A DNA stretch of 64,000 nt from Sulfurovum sp. (GTDB lineage Bacteria; Campylobacterota; Campylobacteria; Campylobacterales; Sulfurovaceae), in NCBI RefSeq assembly GCF_015493435.1, contig NZ_WGDD01000002.1, positions 28,577 to 92,576 on the forward strand, written 5' to 3'. Both the position numbers and the translations under genes were made by a program. The notes under the pieces are model-generated. The model was not told where the DNA came from. It saw only the letters and a program-made list of their open reading frames with translations, and made no database searches. Position 1 is the stretch's first letter; each line of letters starts with the position of its first letter. Positions 35,243 through 44,664 of the stretch are shown piece after piece.

Positions 35243-37266
35243 TAAAACTCCTCTTCTGCCTGATTGATAAGCAGACCAAGGTTGCGGGTATGCCCGCTCT
35301 TCGAAGAAGCCGATACCGGCTTTTCAGAATTTGCTTGGGGTGCATGCATTTCTATTCTGTTTTTTTTCCCTTTATTTTTCTCTAAAGCATGTTCTACGAG
35401 TGTGTTATAGCGTATTTGTACCTCTTCAAGCTCTGCAAGCATCTCTTTGAGTCTCTGCAGATCTCCACTCTTTCTTACAATATACGGCGTAAGATAGACT
35501 ACGACATTCTGTTCTCTTTCAACATCGGAATTATGGGTGAACAATACTTTGCCCAGTACCGGAATATCTCCAAGGAAAGGTACCTTGCTTATGCCTTTAC
35601 CGCCTGACTTCTTAATCAATCCGCCAAGGATGATTGTCTCACCGTTCTTGACAACAGCATTGGTCTTGACCGTTCTTTTTGTCGTGGTCGGTCTGTCTGC
35701 AACCTGCTCGGAAGAAGGGTCAAGGTCTTCAATCTTGGTTTCCACTTCAAGTGTCACCTGGTTGTTGCTGGAGAGTCTCGGTTTGACCTTCAGTGTCAAC
35801 CCGATATCTTCCCTTGTATAATTGTTGATCACATTGGAAACACTGGTCGTAGACTGCTGCGCCTGTGTCAGAATGGACATGGTCTGCCCGACATAGATCT
35901 CTGCTTCTTTGTTGTTGGTACAGAGGATAGAAGGTTCGCTCAAAAGGTGGGCTGCCCCGTTTTTCTCCAGAAGGTCAAGTGCTGCACCCAGGGCAAACGC
36001 TTTGTCCGTTGAATCAAATTTAAAGGCAGGATTGTTTTCCTGTATGACATTCCCGTTTCCATCCGTATAGGTCTTTGTATTATTCGTATTCAGGAATCCC
36101 AGCAGTGCCGGGGACATTTGCAAGGCACTCGCACCCATATTTCCTGCAAGGGTAAAGAGCCCTGAAGAAGTGATCGTACCGCCGTTCATCCCATACTTTA
36201 AACCCACTTGCTCCGCCATATTCTTGTCAATCTCAACAATTTTCGCTTTGACGTAAACCTGCACTTTTGGAATATCGATCTTGCGCACCGTCGCACGAAT
36301 ATTTCTCATCTGCTCTCCCGTGGCGAGCACGATAAGTGCATTCCTCTCTATGTCGGCAACCACCATCGCTTTGCTTGGCGGCTTTCCGCCTTTTCTGGGC
36401 CGTCTGATCGTTACATTATTCATTTGCGAGATCAGCTTGCTCATGATCTTTTGCATATCTTCAACATTCGAATTTTTCAAACGCAGAACATACATTTTTT
36501 GCGTTTGGTCATCGCCCTTTCGGTCGAGCTCTTTAATGTATTTGATCATACGTCTGTCATTGTCTTCTTTTCCTACCAAAATGAGAGAGTTGGTCGCTTC
36601 GTCTTTAAAAATATCCACCTTCTGGCTTTCAATCGTTTGGGGAAAAAGCTTCTTTGCCATATTCATAGCATTGGGGTAGACTTCTTTGACACTGGCATAT
36701 TTCAATTTTACAACCACTGATCTTTTCGCCCCTCTTTTTTCTATGGCTTTGATGATTTTTGATATGGATTTGAGAGTCCTGGGGGTAGCAGTCACAGCAA
36801 GAACATTGTTTTCTTTAAATGAAATAACTTTGTCATTTCTGTTCAGCAGAGGTTTGATCTTTGCACGAATAACAGCCGCATTGGAGTTTTTCAGAGGGAA
36901 CATAACCGTCTCCATTGTTTCGCCGTTGATAGAACTGCTTACATTAAGCCCTTCTCCTGCCGCGGTAGAACCTTTGACTACTTTATAAAATTCTCCCTGG
37001 TTTACAAGGGTCAAACCTTTGCTGGCCAGTATGGAGTTCGCAAGAGGGATCAGTGAAGATTTCTTGATCGGTTTTGTAGAAACAAAATTGATCTTTCCTT
37101 TCAGGTCAGCATCAATAAGAATATTTTTATTGGTGATCTTTGATACCATTTCGATGAAATCTTTGATACTCAAATCACGAAAGTTAATGTCAACCAATTC
37201 ATCATTTGCCGGCAAAGCAATTGTGATAACCAGGAATATTCCCAAAAGCAGTTTAGTTAATTTCAT
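35242..37266 (-). CDS. gspD: Type II secretion secretin GspD
   Basis: Outer-membrane ring channel. 674 residues: signal peptide (about 1-21), N0 domain (DLSIKDFIEMVSKITNKNI), repeated N1-N3 domains (LAVTATPRTLKSISKIIKAIEKRG; MVVADIERNALIVLATGEQMRNI), and the secretin domain from about 340 with the signature VPFLGDIPVLGKVLF near 575. The Lys-rich C-terminus may bind a pilotin. The start lies 14 bases inside the upstream gspC. Confidence 0.93.
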   Translation of the reverse strand: MKLTKLLLGIFLVITIALPANDELVDINFRDLSIKDFIEMVSKITNKNILIDADLKGKINFVSTKPIKKSSLIPLANSILASKGLTLVNQGEFYKVVKGSTAAGEGLNVSSSINGETMETVMFPLKNSNAAVIRAKIKPLLNRNDKVISFKENNVLAVTATPRTLKSISKIIKAIEKRGAKRSVVVKLKYASVKEVYPNAMNMAKKLFPQTIESQKVDIFKDEATNSLILVGKEDNDRRMIKYIKELDRKGDDQTQKMYVLRLKNSNVEDMQKIMSKLISQMNNVTIRRPRKGGKPPSKAMVVADIERNALIVLATGEQMRNIRATVRKIDIPKVQVYVKAKIVEIDKNMAEQVGLKYGMNGGTITSSGLFTLAGNMGASALQMSPALLGFLNTNNTKTYTDGNGNVIQENNPAFKFDSTDKAFALGAALDLLEKNGAAHLLSEPSILCTNNKEAEIYVGQTMSILTQAQQSTTSVSNVINNYTREDIGLTLKVKPRLSSNNQVTLEVETKIEDLDPSSEQVADRPTTTKRTVKTNAVVKNGETIILGGLIKKSGGKGISKVPFLGDIPVLGKVLFTHNSDVEREQNVVVYLTPYIVRKSGDLQRLKEMLAELEEVQIRYNTLVEHALEKNKGKKNRIEMHAPQANSEKPVSASSKSGHTRNLGLLINQAEEEF

Positions 37267-38077
37267 AGTCTAACTCCATTTCTTTTTTACCTCTTATAAT
37301 TACCAATGTAAGATCCTGTATGTTTTTCATATTTTTATAGACATTGAATGCCGAATTATAGCTGTTTATCTCTTGTCCGTTAACAGACTTGATAATATCG
37401 CCGCGCTTGAGGCCCAATTTGGCAAAAGGGCTTCCTCTTTTAATAAAGCTCACCCGAAAACCTGTTACCTGTCCATTCTTTTTAATATCGGCAATCCCGA
37501 TATTTTTATAAATATCATCCAGGTTGTTCGTATAATGCTCCAAGAGTGATTTATCCACGATCTTATGATCTCCGGCATCTGTAACTTCTCCGACAGGAGC
37601 GGAAGAAGACTCATTGATGGAAGAAGACGTACCCTGAATACTGCTGTCATTAGGCTCTCCTTGGATCAGATTGAGTCTATACATTTTGTTCCCTTTCGAA
37701 AAGGTTGCATAGTTATTGCCCGCTCCTTTAAGTACAAAACCATTGATATCATCACCTTCGGAAAGTACTTTTGTTTTGCCTTTGTACTGTACTGTCACAA
37801 CTGTCACGTTTGGCGCATTGTAAAGTGCGAGAAGTTCGATATCTTTAATATTCCCTACAGGCATTTTTTGTATTGTCTGTTTTGGAGAAGATGCCTTATT
37901 GGGTGAAAGGTTAACTCTGTAATAAAGTGATTTTCCCTCTATATCCTGTGCCTGATTGATGCCTGATACCGGCAAATAGATTACTTCGACGGCAAGCCAC
38001 ATCAATTTTACCACAAGTATGAGTACAAAAAGTACTACAACCCATTTGATGATCTGGGGTTTAAAAAGATGTTTCAT
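37253..38077 (-). CDS. gspC: GspC-like inner-membrane protein with PDZ domain
   Basis: 274 residues. One N-terminal transmembrane helix (about 13-33) precedes a homology region near 85-140 that would touch the secretin N0 domain. The C-terminal PDZ domain spans about 195-272 (RGSPFAKLGLKRGDIIKSVNGQEI). The domain layout matches GspC, which couples inner and outer membrane complexes. It overlaps both neighbours by 14-17 bases. Confidence 0.85.
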   Translation of the reverse strand: MKHLFKPQIIKWVVVLFVLILVVKLMWLAVEVIYLPVSGINQAQDIEGKSLYYRVNLSPNKASSPKQTIQKMPVGNIKDIELLALYNAPNVTVVTVQYKGKTKVLSEGDDINGFVLKGAGNNYATFSKGNKMYRLNLIQGEPNDSSIQGTSSSINESSSAPVGEVTDAGDHKIVDKSLLEHYTNNLDDIYKNIGIADIKKNGQVTGFRVSFIKRGSPFAKLGLKRGDIIKSVNGQEINSYNSAFNVYKNMKNIQDLTLVIIRGKKEMELDYEIN

Positions 38078-38582
38078 AATACAATCCCTCTTTGCCCTTT
38101 TTAAGTTGGCGTTTCAGTACACCGAGTTTCGTACTTTTTGTAAAGTCAAGGTGTATTTTACGCTGCAGCAAATCTATGTTCCCTTTAAATGCACCAAAAG
38201 GACCTTTCCCTGCGACAGACACACGGCCTGGAGACCAGACAGCATAGGAAAGCCTGATTTCATCCAGTTTCGTGGGCATCATATTGGCCAAAGAATCATC
38301 CAGCATAATTCCTTTCAGTGTAAGAGAATTGTAAAAAAGCAGAGACAGGAAACTGGCATATTTCACATGTATCAAATCTATACCTTTGACATAAACCACT
38401 GCATTCTCAATATCCAGAGTAAAAACCCCTTCACTGATCGTTCCTTCATTGATCTTGATATCCTGTGCGGCCAACTCCTGTTCAACCCTGTAATAAAGGT
38501 TGCGTTTAGGCATAAAAAGCACCAATGCGAACCATACGACAAAAAAGATCAGTAGTGCTTTTTTTACCACTTGCATTTGCAC
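38061..38582 (-). CDS. GspN-like protein of the secretion operon
   Basis: 173 residues with one N-terminal transmembrane helix (about 7-25) and a periplasmic beta-rich domain; the text SEGVFTLDIENAVVYVKGIDL is like GspN proteins. The position between gspM and gspC supports it. Similarity is weak, so the symbol is left open. It starts 19 bases inside gspM. Confidence 0.6.
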   Translation of the reverse strand: MQMQVVKKALLIFFVVWFALVLFMPKRNLYYRVEQELAAQDIKINEGTISEGVFTLDIENAVVYVKGIDLIHVKYASFLSLLFYNSLTLKGIMLDDSLANMMPTKLDEIRLSYAVWSPGRVSVAGKGPFGAFKGNIDLLQRKIHLDFTKSTKLGVLKRQLKKGKEGLYYETSF

Positions 38583-38965
38583 TCCATATTATAGTTATCT
38601 CCAGATTTTTTAATATTGAGCTCCACGATCTGAACAGCCATGCTCATCAGCTTAGCCATGAGTTTATTAAGCTCTTTGGGTGTCAGATCTTTATAATTGG
38701 CTGTTAGTTTTTTACCTTTTTTATTCCATGTCATTTTCGATGCCGGTACGACATTTTTAAGTTTATCAACCTTTTTGGAAAGCCCTTTGTCCCCCCATAT
38801 TCTTTTATGCGCAATGATCTCTTTGAATTCTCTCACTTCCTGTTTTACGGCAAAAAGCTGCTCCGCCTGCGAAGATATCTGTGCATTTTTATAAAAAAAA
38901 GCCATAAGCATCAACACAAAAGAGAAGCCCACAAGCAATTCATTTCTGTAATTTTTCAGATTCAT
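38564..38965 (-). CDS. GspM-like protein of the secretion operon
   Basis: 133 residues: a short cytoplasmic tail, one transmembrane helix (about 10-27), a coiled-coil stretch and a small ferredoxin-like C-terminal domain (KELNKLMAKLMSMAVQIVELNIKKSG), as in GspM/PilO. The start overlaps the gspL stop by 4 bases (ATGA). It would pair with the GspL-like protein in the inner-membrane platform. Confidence 0.62.
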   Translation of the reverse strand: MNLKNYRNELLVGFSFVLMLMAFFYKNAQISSQAEQLFAVKQEVREFKEIIAHKRIWGDKGLSKKVDKLKNVVPASKMTWNKKGKKLTANYKDLTPKELNKLMAKLMSMAVQIVELNIKKSGDNYNMECKCKW

Positions 38966-39894
38966 AATTTGCCTTCGATCACGACAATATTGCTTCCCTT
39001 GCTGTTCGTCACATTCAAATGGGATTTTTTAGCCATGGTTTCTACTTTTTGTACTGTTTTATCATTCGAACAGGAGAACACTGCTTTAAAACGCTTCTCA
39101 TTCATATGATACGAAGTAAGTGTCACTCCCTTGGAGAGCATGGCAGCCAGTGTCTTGACAATGTCTCTTTTTTTTCGTTCTTTTGTATCGATCATTTTAT
39201 ATTTCAGGGCGACACTCTCTCTCTGCATTTTACTTTGCAATGCAGGATAGGCATCTAAAAGCTCCTGCATATCTTTTTTCTGGACTTTGAGACTTTGTTC
39301 GTATTGCCATCCTTCAATGAAAAATGCCACAGCAAAAACAGAAAAAACCGCTGCCAATATGATGGCCTCTTTTTTACCGATCAGTGTCATAGTATTGCCC
39401 GGAAGAGAAATACCTCCTCCGGGTGTAAAGCTTTTATCAAATGTACCGGTTAGCTGCTCTCCGGAAAGTACGCTTTTAGGTACAAGTACGACCGAATTAT
39501 CAATGGTCATAAGAACTTCTCTCTCATTCAGGACCACAGGCTTTGTAAAAAGCTGCGGTGCCTGCTGTGCGAAAAAAACCTTTGAAATATATTCCGCAGG
39601 GATCTCTTTGGAGAGCAGGAACGACTTTATCTCATCAGGGTTATAGGCAATAAATACCCACTGGTTATCCTCTCTGAAAACAAAATATTCATACATGCCG
39701 TCTTCATTGAGAAAACCCTCAAAAAGAGAAGGGGCGATCTTTTTGGCCTGATAAAGATATTTCACAGGAAGTTCTTCTCTTCTCATTGTATAGAACTGTG
39801 GTGTAAGCATCACATTGACACTATGATCCAAAGAGCATTTCTTCATCTCTTTGTGTACAAGTACCAGCTCTTTATTGCTTCCCGTAAAATTCAA
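38962..39894 (-). CDS. GspL-like protein of the secretion operon
   Basis: 310 residues with an N-terminal cytoplasmic domain (about 1-170), one transmembrane helix (about 178-197: AIILAAVFSVFAVAFFIEGW) and a periplasmic coiled coil plus small domain. The layout fits GspL, which docks GspE to the membrane. The actin-like fold of GspL cannot be confirmed by eye. It overlaps gspK by 23 bases and gspM by 4. Confidence 0.65.
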   Translation of the reverse strand: MNFTGSNKELVLVHKEMKKCSLDHSVNVMLTPQFYTMRREELPVKYLYQAKKIAPSLFEGFLNEDGMYEYFVFREDNQWVFIAYNPDEIKSFLLSKEIPAEYISKVFFAQQAPQLFTKPVVLNEREVLMTIDNSVVLVPKSVLSGEQLTGTFDKSFTPGGGISLPGNTMTLIGKKEAIILAAVFSVFAVAFFIEGWQYEQSLKVQKKDMQELLDAYPALQSKMQRESVALKYKMIDTKERKKRDIVKTLAAMLSKGVTLTSYHMNEKRFKAVFSCSNDKTVQKVETMAKKSHLNVTNSKGSNIVVIEGKL

Positions 39895-40750
39895 AATCTT
39901 TCACCTCTTCTTGTGTATCTCTGAATGCAAATGCATATCTTTCATCGCGATAGGTATACTGTACATCACACTGTACCTCTTCCAAAAATTCCTGGGCATA
40001 TAGTTTGGGATCATACGTCCCGCCGTTACTTTGTACAAAATCTTTTAAACTGCTTGTACCTTCTACCCAGTCATCTTTCACTGTTGCGATATCTATATCG
40101 AACAACAGAGAAATCAATTCCGGCGAAAGGTAGTCTCCGTCAATAACATTGATATCTTTTGAAAAGAAAAAAAGTTTTCCCCAGTCAACCTGCGATACTT
40201 TTGGATCATCTGCTTCAAACTGATAGCGTTCTAAAATTTGCCTGAACTGCTGCAATGAAATAATACCATTTTTTTGGGGAAGCCTGCTATCTTCCTCCCG
40301 TACCAATGTATTTTTATTATTTCCTATGGCTGCTACGATCAATTCTTTCAATCTTTCCGCATCCACAAAATTGTATTTTTGGACGAGCCCTTCAAAAACT
40401 TTTTCTGCTGCATCGTACTGTACGGCCATCGTACTGTTATCCTCGTACTTCAGCCAGTTTATATTGACCCCGTTGGCCACAGGACGGCATTTCAATATCA
40501 TATTGAAACGGTTATCCGGGGATACAAACGGTACAGGCATTGAATAAAGTGTTGTAAAAAGGGTCTTTCTTTCCTTGAATTTTTTAATGATTTTTTTAAT
40601 ATCGGTATAATAAAGATTCCCCTGGATCAGTGCATTGGTCGTCATAGCCTCTTTTCTGACTTCTCCAAAGTACTGGAGGAGCACTCCTGTCAGTGCAATA
40701 AGTACTGCCAGGACAGAAAGTGTTATAAGCAGGGCAAACCCTTTACGCAT
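39872..40750 (-). CDS. gspK: GspK-like minor pseudopilin
   Basis: 292 residues from MRKGFALLITLSVLAVL; an ATG 33 bases upstream (40783) would add a Lys-rich leader and is an alternative. The class III signal is followed by a large globular domain typical of GspK (TLYSMPVPFVSPDNRFNMILKC; FVDAERLKELI). GspK caps the pseudopilus tip. The usual Glu5 is not obvious (FALLITLS), which fits GspK. It is the first gene of the minus arm, divergent from gspG. Confidence 0.75.
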   Translation of the reverse strand: MRKGFALLITLSVLAVLIALTGVLLQYFGEVRKEAMTTNALIQGNLYYTDIKKIIKKFKERKTLFTTLYSMPVPFVSPDNRFNMILKCRPVANGVNINWLKYEDNSTMAVQYDAAEKVFEGLVQKYNFVDAERLKELIVAAIGNNKNTLVREEDSRLPQKNGIISLQQFRQILERYQFEADDPKVSQVDWGKLFFFSKDINVIDGDYLSPELISLLFDIDIATVKDDWVEGTSSLKDFVQSNGGTYDPKLYAQEFLEEVQCDVQYTYRDERYAFAFRDTQEEVKDFEFYGKQ

Positions 40751-40859
40751 AAACAACTTCTTTTTCAATTTCTTCGGGTTCATCCATATACAAGCTCTAT
40801 TAAAGTAAAATTCCATATTAAAAATCCCGATATTATATCCAAATAAACTAAGGAAAGTT

Positions 40860-41297
40860 ATGCAAAACACTAAAGCAACATCATTAAGAGCCGGTTTTTC
40901 ACTGATAGAACTTCTTATTGTCATTGTTATTCTTGGAGGACTTGTCGCTGTTGTCGCACCAGGACTGATGGATTCAGCCGATCAGGCCAAAAGAGATACC
41001 GTTTGTCTCAAAATGAATGATATCGGCAAAAGACTCGATATGTTCAAACTTGACAACGGCGTTTACCCGGAAACAGAAGAAGGACTGCAGGCACTGCTCA
41101 GCAATCCTGACCCGGAAAAATATCCCAATTACCGAGTAAAGCCCTATTTGAAAAAATTACCGAAAGATTCATGGAAAACCCCTTTTGTCTACATCAAAAA
41201 AGGAGATACGTTTGAACTTGTAAGTTTTGCTGCCGATAGAAAAGAGGGAGGCGAAGAAAACAATAAGGATATACTCTTTTCACAATGTAACAAATAA
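40860..41297 (+). CDS. gspG: Major pseudopilin GspG
   Basis: 145 residues with the prepilin signal (RAG-FSLIELLIVIVILGGL) and the T2SG C-terminal domain (NGVYPETEEGLQALL; LPKDSWKTPFVY). It polymerises into the piston-like pseudopilus after cleavage and N-methylation. The start has AAGGAAAG. It is the first gene of the plus arm of the cluster. Confidence 0.93.
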   Translation: MQNTKATSLRAGFSLIELLIVIVILGGLVAVVAPGLMDSADQAKRDTVCLKMNDIGKRLDMFKLDNGVYPETEEGLQALLSNPDPEKYPNYRVKPYLKKLPKDSWKTPFVYIKKGDTFELVSFAADRKEGGEENNKDILFSQCNK

Positions 41298-41305
41298 TAC
41301 ATACT

Positions 41306-41854
41306 ATGTTCTCCTTATCCTTTCGTTCAGGCAGATATGCTTTTTCCCTGCTTGAGCTGCTTATCGTCATCATGATCGTTTCTCTCGTCTATTTTCTTGG
41401 ATTCAGCGGTGTAGAAAAAGAGATTAACAGACCCAAAGCGCTTACACCGCTTAATCTTAAATCAACGATTACCCATTCAAAACTTTTTAGCGGAGAAGCC
41501 ACCCTGCTTTGCATTAACCAGTGTAAAAACTGTTATCTTCGCGAAAATCTCAATATGCCGTTTGAAGCCTATGACAATAAAATTGACCTCTTGGGAACCA
41601 AGGCTTATACCCTGAACGCCTACAATGAGTTAACAGAACTTGAACCCGGACGCTATCAAGACCAGAAGATTTGCCTTGAAATGCATTTTTACAAAAATGG
41701 AAGCTCTACACAGCTTATATTGGAAAATCAGCATGGAATTTATTTTCTTCCTGCCTTTTTCGGGGAACCGCAAAAGATTGATTCTCTCGAAGAAGCAAAA
41801 AGACTTTGGCTTTCAGACAGCAAAGCCGTGATGAACCGTGGAGACTTTTATTGA
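41306..41854 (+). CDS. GspH-like minor pseudopilin
   Basis: 182 residues with a class III signal (RYA-FSLLELLIVIMIVSLVYFLGF) and a globular domain that is Cys-containing (CINQCKNCYL, CxxxCxxC near 70). It follows gspG by 8 bases. The role is inferred from position and signal; H or I cannot be separated. Confidence 0.72.
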   Translation: MFSLSFRSGRYAFSLLELLIVIMIVSLVYFLGFSGVEKEINRPKALTPLNLKSTITHSKLFSGEATLLCINQCKNCYLRENLNMPFEAYDNKIDLLGTKAYTLNAYNELTELEPGRYQDQKICLEMHFYKNGSSTQLILENQHGIYFLPAFFGEPQKIDSLEEAKRLWLSDSKAVMNRGDFY

Positions 41855-42261
41855 AAAAACTACGCAAAGCTTTTACCATTATTGAAATACTGATCTCGGT
41901 AATCATCATTTCGTTTTCCATCGTCTATGTTTTAAAGATCCATAGCCAAAACCGTGAACAGGTCATCTATCTTTCTGAACGAAACAAGTTTGCGCTGCAG
42001 GATTCGCTCTTTTTGTCTGATGATGTACTTAAATATCACAAAGAGAAAAAAAATGCCTATGAAGTGCTGCAGCCCTATTTCAAAATAGATGATCTGAAAA
42101 GCAGAGAAATACTCAAAAACATAAGCAGGAACTTTTTTATTCCCGAGCCGATAAATCTGACTTCAGATGAAGACAATGGCCCTTCTGCCATCATACAGGA
42201 AATAAAACTGAAAGACAGATACTCATCTGCCTATTTTCGTTTTAAAATAAGCAATTTTTAA
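41851..42261 (+). CDS. GspI/J-like minor pseudopilin
   Basis: 136 residues. The start is TTG at 41851 inside the previous stop (TTGA), with GGAG seven bases upstream; the nearest upstream ATG (41806) would lie far inside the preceding gene. The signal is KA-FTIIEILISVIIISFSIVYV, with the Glu5. The rest is a charged domain without a recognised fold. It closes the plus arm of the secretion cluster. Confidence 0.7.
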   Translation: MKKLRKAFTIIEILISVIIISFSIVYVLKIHSQNREQVIYLSERNKFALQDSLFLSDDVLKYHKEKKNAYEVLQPYFKIDDLKSREILKNISRNFFIPEPINLTSDEDNGPSAIIQEIKLKDRYSSAYFRFKISNF

Positions 42262-42284
42262 AACATGCGGACATTTACCCCCTG

Positions 42285-42623
42285 TCACTCTGAAGCTTTG
42301 CTCTTCTTCCAGTCCCAAAAAAGCCATACGAGAAGCAGAACACCGATCGTCAGATTAACCCAGCTGCCGCCGTCTTCAAAAAGTTTTCCTATCAGCCAGT
42401 AAAGTTTTTTTCCTGTTTCTGTCGGATCGATCAGGTTTCTTTGATGTGCCCATGCAGTAATTTCCGCTCCCCAGACAAACCCTACAATTTCAGGCAGAAT
42501 GAAAAAAAAGACAACACCTAAAACACCCCAGATACTTCTATTTGGTTTAATCGATTCCGCACTTTTGCGCAATACCGGATTTTGTGCTGTACGTTTGACA
42601 GCATTTTTAAGACGTTCTTTCAT
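42285..42623 (-). CDS. Hypothetical membrane protein, two transmembrane segments
   Basis: 112 residues, no family recognised. A basic N-terminus (about 1-30) precedes two hydrophobic helices (about 33-53 and 88-104). It is convergent with the pseudopilin gene and not obviously part of the secretion system. Confidence 0.65.
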   Translation of the reverse strand: MKERLKNAVKRTAQNPVLRKSAESIKPNRSIWGVLGVVFFFILPEIVGFVWGAEITAWAHQRNLIDPTETGKKLYWLIGKLFEDGGSWVNLTIGVLLLVWLFWDWKKSKASE

Positions 42624-42741
42624 TCATATATTCTCATCAATTTGACGTTAAAACAGTTATTACAAACTGTATTTCTCTTTGTTAAAAAACCAAGCATATT
42701 CGTAGTATACTACTGCTACTTAAACAAACAAGGATTTTTTT

Positions 42742-43188
42742 ATGAAAATGTTAACTTCCCTTCTTTTTCTTTTTTTCATACTTTTTTTGACAGGATGTAA
42801 AGGGCCTGGTTTTGGAGACAAAGTGCATAAAGAATATTTTCCCAACGGGACATTGCGTTCGGAATTTATCATGAGTGACAATACCGCCAAGAACGGCACA
42901 ATGAAAATGTACGGTACACAAGGCGAACTTACCTCTGTCGTCAATATCAGAAATGGTGTCAAACACGGGGTTGAAGTCATGTATGATCCTCAGAAGCGTG
43001 TACTGATGCGTACTCCCTATGTCAATGGTCTCAAACACGGGGAAGAGAAGATCTATTACCCAAATCAAACGATCCTGGCAACTATTCCCTACCGTTTCGG
43101 CAGAAAAAACGGTATCGGGGTCAAATATTACTCTGACGGAAAAGTACAGCAAAAAGTACGCTTTAAAGATGACAGGATCGTCAATTAA
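42742..43188 (+). CDS. YwqK/MORN-repeat lipoprotein
   Basis: 148 residues with a lipoprotein signal (LFLFFILFLTG-CKG; lipobox Cys at 18). The rest is a series of short MORN-like strands (YFPNGTLRSEF; NGVKHGVEVMYD; NGLKHGEEKIYYPN; FGRKNGIGVKYYSDGK). Databases often label such proteins YwqK-type antitoxins, but the lipobox argues for an envelope role here. AAGGA lies upstream of the start. It begins a run with the metalloprotease gene. Confidence 0.85.
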   Translation: MKMLTSLLFLFFILFLTGCKGPGFGDKVHKEYFPNGTLRSEFIMSDNTAKNGTMKMYGTQGELTSVVNIRNGVKHGVEVMYDPQKRVLMRTPYVNGLKHGEEKIYYPNQTILATIPYRFGRKNGIGVKYYSDGKVQQKVRFKDDRIVN

Positions 43189-43193
43189 GTTCA

Positions 43194-43868
43194 ATGTACG
43201 GAATTTTGCCTGAATATACCCATATCGTTAAACCCAAACTGCGCAATACCTACCTCTCCTTCGATGAGAAGGGGAACCTGATTATCAAATCCCCCGAAGT
43301 TTCACAACATTATATTGAGCAGCTTCTGCTTAAAAAAGCAGAATGGATCACAAAATCCAGAGAAAAAATACAGCAAAAAAAAGGAAAACCTGTCGATTTT
43401 ACAGAAAAGAGCAGACTCTACTTTAAAGGATCTTCCTACCCGCTCAAAATAGTTTCCCATAACAAACAAAAAACTGCACTATCCTTTGAATCTGATTTAT
43501 TTTTACTCTACTTTTATCAGTATAACGAAATACTGTTCCGGAAACATATAGACCATTTCTACAAAAAGGAAGCAGAACAGTTCCTGCCTGCACTGGTAGC
43601 AAAGTATGCACAGCAGATGCAGCTCTTTCCCAAAAAGATACAATTTCGCAAAACAAAGCGGCAGTGGGGCAGCTGTTCGGGTAAAAATGTACTCAGTTTC
43701 AATACCATGCTCATGAAACTGCCGCCAAATGTGATAGAATACGTCGTAGTACACGAACTTGCCCATATTGAACATAAGCACCATCAGAAAAGTTTTTGGA
43801 ATCTGGTTGGAGAGCATATACCCGATTATAAAGCTTGTATCAGGGAACTTCATACCTATACCACTTAA
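43194..43868 (+). CDS. YgjP-type M48-like metallopeptidase domain protein
   Basis: 224 residues. The zinc motif is VVHELAHIEHKHHQKSFW near 183, with the HExxH pattern and a downstream His; RQWGSCSGKNVLSFN near 155 is the usual family block. Substrates are unknown; relatives often accompany restriction or DNA-processing genes. It lies 5 bases after the lipoprotein gene and ends in the ribosome site of the next gene. Confidence 0.87.
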   Translation: MYGILPEYTHIVKPKLRNTYLSFDEKGNLIIKSPEVSQHYIEQLLLKKAEWITKSREKIQQKKGKPVDFTEKSRLYFKGSSYPLKIVSHNKQKTALSFESDLFLLYFYQYNEILFRKHIDHFYKKEAEQFLPALVAKYAQQMQLFPKKIQFRKTKRQWGSCSGKNVLSFNTMLMKLPPNVIEYVVVHELAHIEHKHHQKSFWNLVGEHIPDYKACIRELHTYTT

Positions 43869-43875
43869 GGAGAGA

Positions 43876-44154
43876 ATTATCGACACTTTTTACCTATTGT
43901 TTTTTCTTCTCATTGTCCTCGCAGGTTCTGTTTTCACCTATATTTACTATCTTAAAGAAAAAAAAGAACATCTCGATACGATCAGACGCGGTTTCTGTCC
44001 CAAATGCCACCAAAAGTCCATAGAACTGACCGACCAGAGATCAGGTGGCTGTTCAGGCCCAAAGATCATCACATTCGAATGCAGGGAATGCAGCTACACG
44101 AACAGTTTTTCCATCGATAGCAGCGGAGGATGCGGAAACGGAAAATGCGGATAG
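43876..44154 (+). CDS. Small zinc-ribbon membrane protein with apparent AUU/AUC start
   Basis: About 92 residues: one transmembrane helix (about 6-25: LLFFLLIVLAGSVFTYIYYL), a charged linker, then a zinc-ribbon-like domain (CPKCHQKS ... FECRECSYT) and a Gly/Cys tail (GGCGNGKCG). A strong AAGGAG (43867-43872) overlaps the previous stop, but no ATG, GTG or TTG lies at the right distance; ATT (43876) or ATC (43879) does. In-frame TTGs at 43759 and 43768 lie deep in the previous gene without a site. The function is unknown. Confidence 0.65.
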   Translation: MIDTFYLLFFLLIVLAGSVFTYIYYLKEKKEHLDTIRRGFCPKCHQKSIELTDQRSGGCSGPKIITFECRECSYTNSFSIDSSGGCGNGKCG

Positions 44155-44184
44155 GACAAATCAATATTATGGTAGAAAAAAGCA

Positions 44185-44664
44185 TTATTTTTTTCGCAGC
44201 TTTACTCTCTGAAGATGTGTCAATGCGATCGCCATCGCATCGGTAATATCCAAAGGCTTGATCTCTTTTTTGATCCCCAAAAGCCTTTTGACCATAAAAG
44301 CCACCTGTTCTTTGGCTGCTTTTCCATTCCCTGTCACTGCTTTTTTTACCTGAAGCGGCGTATATTCATAAAAATATCCGATCTCCTGAAGTATTTTAAG
44401 CGAGAGTGCTCCTCTGAACTGTGCCAGTTTAAGAACTGACTTTGGATTATAGGCAAAAAAGATATCTTCAATGGCCACTTCATCGACCTGATGGGCTTTG
44501 AGAATAATATCGATCCCCTCTACAAGTTCAACAATCTGTTCCTGAAGCTCTTTTGTTCTGATCTTGAGCAGTCCCGCCTCTACAAGTGAAAACTTTTTTC
44601 CATCCCAATGAAGGATACAGTAGCCTAAATTACGGCTCCCCGGGTCGATTCCTAAAATATTCAT
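44185..44664 (-). CDS. ruvC: Holliday junction resolvase RuvC
   Basis: Dimeric nuclease that cuts Holliday junctions. The four acidic active-site residues are visible in [30 protein letters not shown] near 62, and [13 protein letters not shown] near 138. Length 159 is normal for the phylum. Its start codon overlaps the first DnaA box of the origin region. Confidence 0.95.
   Translation of the reverse strand: MNILGIDPGSRNLGYCILHWDGKKFSLVEAGLLKIRTKELQEQIVELVEGIDIILKAHQVDEVAIEDIFFAYNPKSVLKLAQFRGALSLKILQEIGYFYEYTPLQVKKAVTGNGKAAKEQVAFMVKRLLGIKKEIKPLDITDAMAIALTHLQRVKLRKK

Noticed and set aside
42742..43188. Toxin-antitoxin antitoxin label for the YwqK-type protein
   Set aside because: It has a lipobox and no toxin gene beside it; an envelope lipoprotein fits better.
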